A stretch of DNA of 64,000 bases, taken from assembly GCA_017397065.1 (NCBI GenBank), contig JAFQKE010000026.1, forward strand, positions 1-64,000. The letters run 5' to 3'. Under the pieces are notes generated by a model. That model was not told the origin of the DNA, did no database searches, and worked only from the letters and a program-made list of their open reading frames with translations. This document shows positions 35,056-44,490 of this stretch, one piece after another. The position numbers and the translations under genes are program-made. Position 1 is the first letter of the stretch. Every line of letters begins with the position of its first letter. This DNA comes from Clostridia bacterium. GTDB lineage: Bacteria > Bacillota_A > Clostridia > Oscillospirales > Acutalibacteraceae.

Positions 35056-38000
35056 TTAAAATTGCTCTAGATATTTAGGGATATTAGCAATAGATATCTT
35101 TTTAAAACCAAGTTTTTCGTAATTAAGACTTCCGTTTTCCCAATAATAACGAATCCAGCCATATGGTTCACGGATTTCGTGGCTTAAATCCTGAAACGTT
35201 TCATCATTTACACACTCATATTTTGAATTACCAAGGATCTCTACTGTTCCATCTGCAGCAATAACAGGGGCATTTTTGACAGCATTAGCAAATACAGTAG
35301 CAATATTATCATAATGGTAATCTAAATGGCCTGCATTACAACCAAATAATGCCAACCCTTTCATCTCCTTTTCTGCTAGTTTATTTTTATCTTTTAATTC
35401 TTCACGTGTCAAGGTAAAAATACTTGCACTAGGGAAAGGCGCACCACTTATATCAAATGGCGAGGCATGTATATGTAAGAAAACAAAATCCACTTCTGCT
35501 TTATACCCGTTGAATTCACCAATAGAATTCCAAGCATCAAAAAAATCCTGATCTGTTATGATACTTTTATGTTCAATTCTTGCAGTATCTCCATTATAAT
35601 ATTTGTCTGCTAATACTTGTATATCATCTAGCATATATTCGTCCCAAATAGACAAATTAATAATATAACTAACGTTATTTTTAACCGTGAGGGTATATTC
35701 AGCTTTAACAGAAGGATCGCGTTTTGAATAAACGGTTATTTTAGTAGTACCTATATTTTTAGCAGTTATTGTTCCATCATTATTAACATACGCAATATCT
35801 GGATTTTCTGTTTCCCAAACAAAATTAGTGGAAGAACCCGAAGGTAAAGAAATTGGCATCAATTTCTTTTGTTGGCTTGAGTTTAGAGTTCCGCTGGCTT
35901 CAACAAAAAAGATTTTTGTTGGAGCTGGTAAGTCCACCTCAAAAACAACCTGCCAAGAAACATCGGGATATTTTTCAAGCTTTGCTGTAATTGCAACAAT
36001 TCCGGTACCAACCGGAGTTACAAGACCATTATCAACGGTTGCTACACTACTGTTATTAGTCTCCCAAACGACGGTTTTATTATCACCGTCATACGTTCCA
36101 ACATCGGCGGTTAAATTTACAGTTTTGCCAATTGTAAGCTCGGTAGAATCGTAACCGTCTACCCAAATCCATTGGTTTCTCACATTCAGTGTAAAGGAGC
36201 TGGTTGTATAGGTATGGTTTTTATAGGTTACCTTTAGTGCAATTACAACAAATCCGCTAGATTTAGCAGTAATTTTTCCTGTTGAATCTATTGTTGCCAT
36301 AGAACTGTTTTTTGAAACCCATTCTACCGTAACATCTTTTGGATCACTAACATAGGTTAATTGGTGCGTTCCGCCAACATAGAGTTCACGTCTTTCCGGC
36401 TTATTTTCAATGGTGGCTGATGGTTTTTTTACATTTATTACATAATTTGTGCTTGCGGGTTTACCATCAATTTTCGCACCTATTTCAATAGCTCCTGCTT
36501 TTTTTACACGCAGTTTCATATTGCCTTTTTCTATAGCACCTATGAATTCTACGCTATCGGAACCACCCTTGTTTACATACCAATCAATTTCTTTGTAATA
36601 CGCATTTGCTGGATTTGTTTTTACTTCAAGAACGCCATGATCCCATATATATGCGGTTTTATCTGCAAATGAAGGATAATCAGAGTGATTAACAATCTCA
36701 AAATTATTTATCGGTATTTTGTCAACATAAAGCCAAAAGCCATCCATATCACTACTGGCAGGATCGAGTGATTCTGCATTTATCCAAACCAAGCCTTCGC
36801 TTACTCCGGTAATAGCAACATGTGCTTTGGTATAGTCGTACTCAACCGTTGCGATGCTTTCATCGCTTGAAGACCATTCTGCACCACAGGAGGTTCTTAC
36901 CCATTCACTATCATTATCTGAATATTTTTGGAATGCTAATACGTTTAGACCTTCATACACCTGACCTAATGCTATCGTATTATTTGTTGGTATGCCGAAT
37001 ATAGTCAAGCCCTCAAGTATATGTAATTTAATGCTTGACAAGATTTCTCCACGATACCAAGCGTAAATTGTAATACTACCTAATTCAAGAGCGGTTATTG
37101 TCCTACCATTAATTTGAACTTTATCAGTATCGGTTGTACTTAAACATATATCGCTATTATTTGTTAAAAGGAAAGATTTACCACAATATATTTGCTCATC
37201 TTGAAGATAATTCCATTCTACAGGTTCTATAACAGTAATGGAATATTCGTATAATTCTACACCCTCAAAAGCAGTGGTGCCTATATAAATTTTTGTTGTA
37301 CCTGATTCTAAGGCAGTAATTTTGCCGTTACCATCTGTTGATACAACTGATGTATCTTCAATGTATGATATAAATTCGCAAGAAGAAGGGTCGATTAACT
37401 GATGCGAATCACCAACAATAAGATAATCGTTATTCGGAGCATTAAATGGATAAGTATAATTTACATTAACCGTAATTTCTTTATAAATGCTAGGGTTATT
37501 ATACGCCATTAACCTTACAATCGCTGTACCTGCTGATAAAGCGGTAAGTCTATAAGTAACCGATTTATCGGGAGACGATGTGTCAGAAATCGCAACAACG
37601 CTAACTACTTCCGGATTAAATGATGTACATACCGTTCTTTTATCGGTAGCCTCTATTGGTAAAACGAAACCGGAAAATTCTACAGTATCACCAATGCTTA
37701 AAGAGGAAATAGAAGAATCTGTAGCAAAATCAACCGCTATTACTTCGGTTACGGGTACAGTTAACGTAACTGTGTCTATAACATCACCATACACCGCATA
37801 GATAATAGCGGTGCCGGTTGAATTGGCGGTTAAAACACCTTGGGGATCAACCGAAATAATGCTATCATCACTACTCGACCAAGTAACGTTAGAATACTGC
37901 TCAACAAAATCTTTATCGGTGGCGTTATCGGGGCCAACCTCAAAATCCAGCTGATGGGTTTCGCCTATTTCTAAAGAGTTATTCTCGGGACAGTTTGTAA

Positions 38001-39819
38001 TATTTAATGTTTCTATAGGTATATTATACACTTCTAGGGTAAAACTGTCAACTATTTCGTTATTATCCGCCGAGCGAGCGGTTATTGTGGTTGTGCCAAC
38101 GCCTGCCGCCCAGATATATCCATCGCTGTAATATGCGGCGGATTCATTAGTGCTTTCCCATATAACCTCGCCATTTGTTGCGTTTTCGGGATAAACGGTT
38201 GCACTAACCTCAAAGGCGTTACCGGTGCGGCGATATTCTAATCTTTCCTGCTTACCGGTTATCTCAACGCTTGTTACGGGGACATACTCGGTGTAGGTAA
38301 GGGAGAGATAGGGTGCGGTGCCGGTGGTGGAGCGTGAGGAATGGAAAACGAGGTTATCGTTCCACTGGCTTGCATCAAGATGGGCGGCGAGCTTAATGCC
38401 GAAGTTGGCCTCAGGGGTATTGTACCATTTTTCCACAAGGTGAGCAATCTCAAAACCAACTACCACGCCGTTATCCGCTCCCCCTCGGGAGACGCTTGCG
38501 GTGGCGGTAGAATAACCAACATCCTCGGGAGCGTTGTTAAAGGTTATTCTTTCGGCAACCTTGCCGGTTTGGTGGTTTTTCCAGTCCTCGGTCAGCTCAT
38601 AAACGCCTAGCTCCATTTCCTCCCATCCGCCGGTGGTGGCTTTGGGCGAAAGGGTTAAGTATGCACTATCTATGCGGTAACTGTCATAGGGGATTTGGGG
38701 TAAATCGGTGAACTTCAGGTAGGTTTGCCAATAGTCACCCGGTGCAATCCATGCGGTGGTGCCAACCTTTAGCTGCTGCTCATAGCCGGTGTAGGAATCG
38801 CCGTAGCCCTCGCCCGAAAATGTATAGGAATCCTGTATGCCGCTGTTTACCGTAACGGTGGGGTCGATGGTTACAGGATAGGAGCGTTCCTTGGATTTTA
38901 GCCATTCATAGCTCGGCTTGTAGGTTAAAACATATTTACCGCCTTTATTTTTAAGGGTTGTTTTAATATCGTATGAATATTCATCGTTAGCATCAAACAT
39001 ATGGGGTGCAGGCATTGAGAATACCGGCTCGGCTCCCTTTACTTTGGATGATTCAAAAAAGTCGATGCTGTTATCCTTGTTTAAAACGGCGGTGAGACCG
39101 TCGGCAGTTATTTCATAGCTGTATTTTGTCTTTTTATCCGGAGCCTTGGTTAAAACTATACTCTCCTTAACCTCGGTTGGGGTAACGTCATAGCGGAGGT
39201 TTGTATCGCTATAGGCGGCAGAGTATTCAACGGCGGATAACTGCTTGCTGTCCACCTCAAAAAGCTCGCCTGCCGTCATAAGTCTGCGGCGGTCTTTGGT
39301 TAGCTTTTCGGCCTTTTGCTTTTTATCGGTGTTCTTTTTTGCTTTGGAGTTTTTGGTCTCTAAAAGCTTGATAGAGATTTTATTATTACCGTTTTTAATC
39401 TCCACCTCGGAGTCGCTTTCAAGCTCGGTAGGGAGATTTACAGTAAAGGGGCCTTTTTTGTTTTGGTAGACCTCTTTACCCTCGGTGTTTTCGGTGATTT
39501 CAAGGTCTGAATCGATTTCCACCCATCTGCCGCCATCCTTAAAATGTATGGCGTTGGAGGAAACAACCGATTCTAGTGTTCCATCAGATTTTAAGTAGGT
39601 TTTGCTGAACTCGGTGCGGTACTGCTCCAGCTCCATTATTACGGAGGTTATAACGGGGCTTTCTTCGGTCTGCTCAGCCGAAACAAAAATGCCGCTGAGT
39701 GGCAGGGATGTTAAAAGCAAAGTTAAAATGAGTGTAAGGGATATGCTTCGCAAAAAGAATTTGTGCTTTTTGAATGTACACTTTAATTTACTTCTTTGCT
39801 GTTTAAATATTTTTTTCAT
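35056..39819 (-). CDS. Giant exported Ig-repeat protein with DNRLRE-like and caspase-like domains
   Basis: 1587 aa, ATG after a perfect AGGAGG. Signal peptide about residues 22-50, ending VSA. Residues about 60-330 are a linker-like region rich in Lys/Glu. About 335-515 form a DNRLRE-type carbohydrate-binding-like domain (QDSYTFSGEGYGDSY, YLKFTDLP, ELTEDWKNHQ, TGTAPYLSLTYTEY). About 515-1380 hold roughly ten bacterial Ig-like (Big_2) repeats with the WSS.DESIATVD...ITAKS.G pattern. Residues 1382-1587 form a distinct domain. There a hydrophobic strand ends in H1449-I-H1451, and LALFG-C1494-NAGH ends a second strand, the arrangement of clan CD (caspase/CHAT) peptidases. No sortase motif or S-layer domain was seen. 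DNRLRE domains are common at the N-terminus of WapA/RHS-type secreted toxins. Confidence 0.8.
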   Translation of the reverse strand: MKKIFKQQRSKLKCTFKKHKFFLRSISLTLILTLLLTSLPLSGIFVSAEQTEESPVITSVIMELEQYRTEFSKTYLKSDGTLESVVSSNAIHFKDGGRWVEIDSDLEITENTEGKEVYQNKKGPFTVNLPTELESDSEVEIKNGNNKISIKLLETKNSKAKKNTDKKQKAEKLTKDRRRLMTAGELFEVDSKQLSAVEYSAAYSDTNLRYDVTPTEVKESIVLTKAPDKKTKYSYEITADGLTAVLNKDNSIDFFESSKVKGAEPVFSMPAPHMFDANDEYSYDIKTTLKNKGGKYVLTYKPSYEWLKSKERSYPVTIDPTVTVNSGIQDSYTFSGEGYGDSYTGYEQQLKVGTTAWIAPGDYWQTYLKFTDLPQIPYDSYRIDSAYLTLSPKATTGGWEEMELGVYELTEDWKNHQTGKVAERITFNNAPEDVGYSTATASVSRGGADNGVVVGFEIAHLVEKWYNTPEANFGIKLAAHLDASQWNDNLVFHSSRSTTGTAPYLSLTYTEYVPVTSVEITGKQERLEYRRTGNAFEVSATVYPENATNGEVIWESTNESAAYYSDGYIWAAGVGTTTITARSADNNEIVDSFTLEVYNIPIETLNITNCPENNSLEIGETHQLDFEVGPDNATDKDFVEQYSNVTWSSSDDSIISVDPQGVLTANSTGTAIIYAVYGDVIDTVTLTVPVTEVIAVDFATDSSISSLSIGDTVEFSGFVLPIEATDKRTVCTSFNPEVVSVVAISDTSSPDKSVTYRLTALSAGTAIVRLMAYNNPSIYKEITVNVNYTYPFNAPNNDYLIVGDSHQLIDPSSCEFISYIEDTSVVSTDGNGKITALESGTTKIYIGTTAFEGVELYEYSITVIEPVEWNYLQDEQIYCGKSFLLTNNSDICLSTTDTDKVQINGRTITALELGSITIYAWYRGEILSSIKLHILEGLTIFGIPTNNTIALGQVYEGLNVLAFQKYSDNDSEWVRTSCGAEWSSSDESIATVEYDYTKAHVAITGVSEGLVWINAESLDPASSDMDGFWLYVDKIPINNFEIVNHSDYPSFADKTAYIWDHGVLEVKTNPANAYYKEIDWYVNKGGSDSVEFIGAIEKGNMKLRVKKAGAIEIGAKIDGKPASTNYVINVKKPSATIENKPERRELYVGGTHQLTYVSDPKDVTVEWVSKNSSMATIDSTGKITAKSSGFVVIALKVTYKNHTYTTSSFTLNVRNQWIWVDGYDSTELTIGKTVNLTADVGTYDGDNKTVVWETNNSSVATVDNGLVTPVGTGIVAITAKLEKYPDVSWQVVFEVDLPAPTKIFFVEASGTLNSSQQKKLMPISLPSGSSTNFVWETENPDIAYVNNDGTITAKNIGTTKITVYSKRDPSVKAEYTLTVKNNVSYIINLSIWDEYMLDDIQVLADKYYNGDTARIEHKSIITDQDFFDAWNSIGEFNGYKAEVDFVFLHIHASPFDISGAPFPSASIFTLTREELKDKNKLAEKEMKGLALFGCNAGHLDYHYDNIATVFANAVKNAPVIAADGTVEILGNSKYECVNDETFQDLSHEIREPYGWIRYYWENGSLNYEKLGFKKISIANIPKYLEQF

Positions 39820-39862
39820 TAAAATTCCTCCTAAAAATATTGAAAATGCATTTTCTAAGAGG

Positions 39863-39891
39863 ATTATAACTCGAAAATTTCAGATTGTCAA
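39863..39891 (-). promoter_or_regulatory. Perfect-consensus promoter of the giant exported protein
   Basis: Minus strand TTGACA (39886-39891), 17 bp, TATAAT (39863-39868), about 44 bp upstream of the start codon. Confidence 0.75.
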
Positions 39892-39910
39892 ATCGTCAAT
39901 TGTGAAAATA

Positions 39911-39993
39911 TTTCGACATTTTTGGTTATTTTGGATAAAATGTTTTAAAATTTGATTTTTTTCGACAAAATTCCTTGTAGAAAAATGTCGAAA
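39911..39993 (-). promoter_or_regulatory. Triple TTTCGACA motif upstream of the giant gene's promoter
   Basis: TTTCGACA occurs at 39911-39918 and 39960-39967, and its complement TGTCGAAA at 39986-39993. The last two form an inverted repeat with an 18-bp gap. All lie 20-105 bp upstream of the -35 box, the place for an activator. No known operator matched. Confidence 0.35.
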
Positions 39994-40054
39994 CAGACCT
40001 TATTTTAAAATTTCAGTTTACAAAAATTTTACAATTAAAAATGCATATTTTGGG

Positions 40055-40196
40055 AATAAGTATTTAAAAGAAAAAGTAAGCATTACCCTTGACTGGGATG
40101 TAATCGAAAAAATCAAAAAATTAGCCGAGCAAGATGACTGCTTTTTTCACAATATATAAATATAGTTTTAAAAGAGCATTTGAATAACAAAAAATA
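40055..40196 (+). pseudogene. Frameshifted ribbon-helix-helix (CopG-like) gene remnant
   Basis: One frame reads KEKVSITLDWDVIEKIKKLA then EQDDCFF up to 40147. The +1-shifted frame continues (S)QYINIVLKEHLNNKK and stops at 40196. Joined, they match the strand-helix-helix of small CopG/Arc-type regulators (VSITLD...VIEKIKKLA...SQYIN..LKEHL). Adding one T to the six-T run at 40142-40147 restores the frame exactly. No convincing start or ribosome site is seen, so the 5' end may be missing too. Confidence 0.65.
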
Positions 40197-40220
40197 ATAT
40201 TCTTTTATGTTTGAATAGCA

Positions 40221-40262
40221 AAAAGCGATAAAACCGCTGACTTTCGGTTTTATCACTTTTTA
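40221..40262. terminator. Terminator after lacZ (usable in both directions)
   Basis: GATAAAACCG (40227-40236) and CGGTTTTATC (40245-40254) with A-rich left and T-rich right flanks, 10 bp from the lacZ stop. Confidence 0.8.
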
Positions 40263-40271
40263 TAACATAAT

Positions 40272-43200
40272 TTAATTTCTGGTATCACACTCAACCTCTT
40301 CACGCTCAGAGGTTAAAGGAGTGTAAACATAAACATCGCTGAGTTTTTGGGTTTTTGCACCTAAATCCTTAAGGAAATATTCGGGCTCGCCTGCATTCTC
40401 ACCATTAAAGGCAAAAACAAACTCAAAATCGTGAGGCTCAAAGTCCAACTCTCTTTCGGGGTTAGGGCCACAGGAATGGCTGCCGAGAGCTCGCATTTTA
40501 TAATCGATATAAAGATAGTTGTTATCTTTATCCTCTGATAAATCGCTCTTGTGGCGAGCATTTCTTAAATCCTCCAATTGCCAAGGATGGTAGGAGAACT
40601 GAAAGCTCTCATTTCCGTAAACGGTAAAGCTATGCTCGCCGTTTTTAATTTGTGCGTATCTTGTATCCCCTCTGTTACCCGTTTCCTGAGGCACATCAAA
40701 CTCAAAATTCATTTTATCCAAGGGGAGCTCATAAACACCAACGGGAGCGTTGCCAACAGTATCATCATAATTTTGATCCGCACCTCTGCCAAACCACTTA
40801 ACGGTGTTTAAATCCTTGCCTAGCTTAAACATAACGCCAAAACGAGGCAGTCTTGGGGTAAGCGGGTCGATATTATCCTTTGTGTCATACTGTATGCAAG
40901 GCATCTCACCAAAAGGCTTTACAATCATATTAGATACAATAAGTCCATCGGCAAAAATGTTGTATTTAAGCTCTAAATTAAAGCCTGTGTAGTTGCAGTC
41001 ATATGTGAGCACCGAATCGGCACTTATTTGCAACGATGTCTCAAGCCTTTCCACCTCTGTTTTAAGGGTGAAAATACGCATTTTATGAAGTCTTGTGCGC
41101 TCCCATTCGCCTATCCAACGAGAAAATACACCCACGATTCCATCATTATCGGTTTCGGCACGATGGGTTACAATCCGAGCAGGCTCATTAAAATAAACCC
41201 TGCCGTTTTTCTCATAAAATGTTGGCATTCCGTTTGCAAAGGACACCTTGAAATTACCACCGCAAACGGTTACTTGGTCATCATTAACCGAATATTCGCA
41301 GTCGAACTTTGAGTGGGCGATTTCTGATTTTTCTTCATTTGCTTCAAGCTCAAACTGCATAAATGAGATGGTTTCATCGCCCTTTAAGATACTGAAGTTC
41401 ACAAAGCAGTCGTGCCCCTTATATTCAGGGTTAAAATCCACTTCTGTTTTACTAAACGGAGCAACAAAAGGCATAGGCTCCGCCTTTTTTGAATAGCTTT
41501 TTCCATCACAAAGAATCTCTGTAACAAGGTCTAGCCCCTCGGTTGTGGCAAAGCTTTGAATATTGTGGAATGTGAGCTTTTTGTTACTGTATTCCATTCG
41601 TATGGGAGCATAAACCCATTTAAGCTCAAAAAAGGTGGGCTTAGGGGTGCCGTCCGAACGGCAATAGCCATCAAGTGTAAAGTTGGTCCAATGGTTTGTA
41701 TCGTGAAAATCTCCGCCGTACAGATAATCTACACTGCCGTCGGGATTTTCTCTTTCCATACCGTGGTTTCTAAACTCCCAAGCAAAACCGCCCATATACT
41801 CATCGTGATTTATAACAAAATCCCAAAGATTTTTAAGATTTCCCGGACTGTTTCCCATTGCGTGGGCATATTCCAAAAGGCATATGGGGAGATTTTTATT
41901 TTCAGGCTGATTGCGGTGCACCTCTAATTTATAAAGGCTTGGATATCCAACCACGCTGAAATCCTGAGTGCTGCGATCGGGGGCATGATACTGTACCGGC
42001 TTTTTGTCCTTACGGTTTCTGTAATAATCAGCACAAATTTCAACATTTTCACCGGTGCCAATCTCATTACCGACCGACCATATAACAATGCAGGTTTCGT
42101 TTTTATCACGCTCGGCTGTGCGTACAGTTCTGTCCATATAGGCAGAAAGCCACTCTTTCTCCTTGCTGAGATAGCCCTGATCACCCGTAGCCGAACAGCC
42201 GTGGCTCTCTAAATCGGCCTCGTCCATTACATAAATTCCAAGCTCGCTTGCGAACTCATAAAATGCGGGATTGTTGGGATAGTGAGCACAACGGATTGCA
42301 TTTATATTGTTAGATTTTATAAGCTCTAAATCGGCACGCACCTGCTCAGCGGTAATGCTTCTGCCGTTTTTGGCATTATTTTCGTGACGGCAGATGCCTC
42401 TGAGAATGGTCTTTTTGCCGTTTACCCTAAACTCACGACCAACAATTTCACTAAACACAAAGCCTACCCTTTTGCTATGAATTTCGGTAACGGCTCCGTC
42501 TGCTAAAAGCTCCAATGTCAAATCAAAAAGATTAGGCTCCTCGGCCGACCAAAGAGGTAAATCCCCTCTTTGGGCTTCAAAATTAAGCGATTTGTTTTTA
42601 AAGGGGATAACCACACTTTCACCATTCCATGTGATGCGAGCAGATGCATTTTCGCCGGCCTCAAAAAGGGTGGCGGTAAGGGTTAATTTTTCGGTATTTG
42701 TAATAATCTCCCAATCCCAAAGGGCGGTTTTGGGGGTGAAAATTATGTAAACATCCCTGAAAATTCCGTTTGCCATAAGCATATCCTGATTCTCTAAATA
42801 GCTAGAATCAGAATAGGTGTAAACCTTTACAGCGATTGAGTTTTCACCCTCTCGGAGAAGAGGGGTGATATCAAATTCGGCAGGTAGGCGGCTCCCCTTG
42901 GAAAAGCCCACAAACTCGCCGTTTATATAAACGTAAAAGGCGTTATCTACACCCTCAAAATGAAGTGTAGCCCTGTTTTGTGCATTTTTATTTGAAATGG
43001 TGAATTTTCTGCGATAACAGCCAACCGGATTTACCTTTAAAATATGGGGCGGCATAAACTGAAAGGGATAACGCACGTTTGGATAGGTGCATTCGGCATA
43101 GCCTCTGAACTGCCACATTGAGGGAACATCAATCAAATCCCAATCGCTATCATCAAAATCCTCACGCTCAAAATTTTCGGGGGCAGATTTTTTAAAAAGA

Positions 43201-43406
43201 GCAAAATTCCAATCTCCGTTCAAGGAAAAAAGTCTATCCGACTGCTCTTTATTGTGATAGTAAACACCAAATTTGCCTGCCGGCACTATGGTTGACCTTG
43301 GTGCAAGGCGGTTCATTTGCAAAATGTTAGGATTGCAAAGCTCCTCCGGCAGACTAACCGGCATAGAAATATCGGTTGGGAAAAACTCGTTTTTTCTGAT
43401 TCTCAT
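40272..43406 (-). CDS. lacZ: LacZ-type beta-galactosidase, GH2
   Basis: 1044 aa, cytosolic (no signal peptide). All GH2 parts are seen: sugar-binding domain (FSLNGDWNFALFK, PSMWQFRGYAECTYPNVRYPF), Ig-like domain, TIM barrel with the acid/base Glu in IVIWSVGNEIGTGEN and the nucleophile Glu in CLLEYAHAMGNSPGNL, and a C-terminal beta-sandwich with the small-chain signature (YAQIKNGEHSFTVYGN). Family role: hydrolysis of terminal beta-galactose. It starts 3 bp after the DMT transporter gene and shares its promoter; the ribosome site (GAAAGGAAG) lies inside the transporter's 3' end. Confidence 0.95.
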   Translation of the reverse strand: MRIRKNEFFPTDISMPVSLPEELCNPNILQMNRLAPRSTIVPAGKFGVYYHNKEQSDRLFSLNGDWNFALFKKSAPENFEREDFDDSDWDLIDVPSMWQFRGYAECTYPNVRYPFQFMPPHILKVNPVGCYRRKFTISNKNAQNRATLHFEGVDNAFYVYINGEFVGFSKGSRLPAEFDITPLLREGENSIAVKVYTYSDSSYLENQDMLMANGIFRDVYIIFTPKTALWDWEIITNTEKLTLTATLFEAGENASARITWNGESVVIPFKNKSLNFEAQRGDLPLWSAEEPNLFDLTLELLADGAVTEIHSKRVGFVFSEIVGREFRVNGKKTILRGICRHENNAKNGRSITAEQVRADLELIKSNNINAIRCAHYPNNPAFYEFASELGIYVMDEADLESHGCSATGDQGYLSKEKEWLSAYMDRTVRTAERDKNETCIVIWSVGNEIGTGENVEICADYYRNRKDKKPVQYHAPDRSTQDFSVVGYPSLYKLEVHRNQPENKNLPICLLEYAHAMGNSPGNLKNLWDFVINHDEYMGGFAWEFRNHGMERENPDGSVDYLYGGDFHDTNHWTNFTLDGYCRSDGTPKPTFFELKWVYAPIRMEYSNKKLTFHNIQSFATTEGLDLVTEILCDGKSYSKKAEPMPFVAPFSKTEVDFNPEYKGHDCFVNFSILKGDETISFMQFELEANEEKSEIAHSKFDCEYSVNDDQVTVCGGNFKVSFANGMPTFYEKNGRVYFNEPARIVTHRAETDNDGIVGVFSRWIGEWERTRLHKMRIFTLKTEVERLETSLQISADSVLTYDCNYTGFNLELKYNIFADGLIVSNMIVKPFGEMPCIQYDTKDNIDPLTPRLPRFGVMFKLGKDLNTVKWFGRGADQNYDDTVGNAPVGVYELPLDKMNFEFDVPQETGNRGDTRYAQIKNGEHSFTVYGNESFQFSYHPWQLEDLRNARHKSDLSEDKDNNYLYIDYKMRALGSHSCGPNPERELDFEPHDFEFVFAFNGENAGEPEYFLKDLGAKTQKLSDVYVYTPLTSEREEVECDTRN

Positions 43407-43408
43407 TT

Positions 43409-44338
43409 TTATACTTCCTTTCTTTTAAAGGATTTAAAATCGAACTGTGCCAAAATAACTGCAACAAACATTAAAACGCAGCCTACAATCTCTTTTGGCT
43501 CCATAATTTCGCCGAAAACGGCACCCGAAAGCACGGCGAACACCGATTCCAGACTCATAAGCACCGAAGCCACCGCCGGCTTTGTGTTCTTTTGAGCAAC
43601 AATTTGCAAGGTATATGCCACTCCGCTAGAAAGAAGTCCGGCATATAAAATGGGAACAATATCCTTTAATATTTCACCAAAATCGGGTGATTCAAAAATA
43701 AATGCAAAAATCGTGCCAAGCACAGCGCTCACCAAAAACTGCAAGGCCGATAGCTTTACGCCGTTTACAAAGGGAGAAAATTTATCTATAACCAAAATGT
43801 GAGCGGTAAAGCCAATTGCACAGATAAACAAAATCAAGTCTGCAGGGTGAACCTCAAATCCGCTTTTCACACATAGCAGGTACATACCAACCGTTGCAAC
43901 CGTAACACTTATCCAGATATTCAGTCCGGCTTTTTTCTTTAAAAACAGTCCTGCGATGGGCACCAATACTATATAAAGTGCGGTTATAAAGCCCGATTTT
44001 CCGGCAGCGGCACCGTCTTTTGGATAAAGGAATATTCCATACTGCTGAAGTGATGCGGCAATAAACAAAATAACACCGCATATTATGCCGCCTAAGGTCT
44101 CCTTTTTGGAGTAAGAAAGCACCTTAAAATCTTTAGGAAGCAGGCCTTTTTTCTTTGAAAAAATATCAATAACGGCTATAACCGGCACTAAAACCAAAGC
44201 ACCTATGTAGTTTCGGCTGGCTATAAAGGTAAAGGGTTCAATCGTGGCTTTATCCTGCGCCACAAAGGTAGAGCCCCATATAAAGGCGGCAAGCAAAAGC
44301 ATTAAGCTGCCGCTAAGCCCGGATTTATTTTTAAGCAT
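43409..44338 (-). CDS. DMT superfamily (EamA) transporter
   Basis: 309 aa with ten hydrophobic helices in two EamA halves: LMLLLAAFIWGSTFVAQ in helix 1 and SLESVFAVLSGAVFGE in the second half are family markers. Family members export metabolites or amino acids. It precedes lacZ in a two-gene operon, but no sugar specificity can be claimed. AAAGGAG ribosome site. Confidence 0.9.
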   Translation of the reverse strand: MLKNKSGLSGSLMLLLAAFIWGSTFVAQDKATIEPFTFIASRNYIGALVLVPVIAVIDIFSKKKGLLPKDFKVLSYSKKETLGGIICGVILFIAASLQQYGIFLYPKDGAAAGKSGFITALYIVLVPIAGLFLKKKAGLNIWISVTVATVGMYLLCVKSGFEVHPADLILFICAIGFTAHILVIDKFSPFVNGVKLSALQFLVSAVLGTIFAFIFESPDFGEILKDIVPILYAGLLSSGVAYTLQIVAQKNTKPAVASVLMSLESVFAVLSGAVFGEIMEPKEIVGCVLMFVAVILAQFDFKSFKRKEV

Positions 44339-44368
44339 AAATTTCTCCTTTAACTAATGTCTCACAAA

Positions 44369-44397
44369 AGTATACCATATATTTATTTTAATAACAA
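44369..44397 (-). promoter_or_regulatory. Promoter of the DMT transporter-lacZ operon
   Basis: Minus strand TTGTTA (44392-44397), 17 bp, TATACT (44369-44374), about 30 bp upstream of the transporter start. Confidence 0.6.
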
Positions 44398-44490
44398 TAA
44401 GTATTTTGCATTTTTTACTATACTTTTAACATAAATTGTGATAGAATAAATTAACAAGATTTTTCACCGATTTAACAGGAGGCTTCTGCT

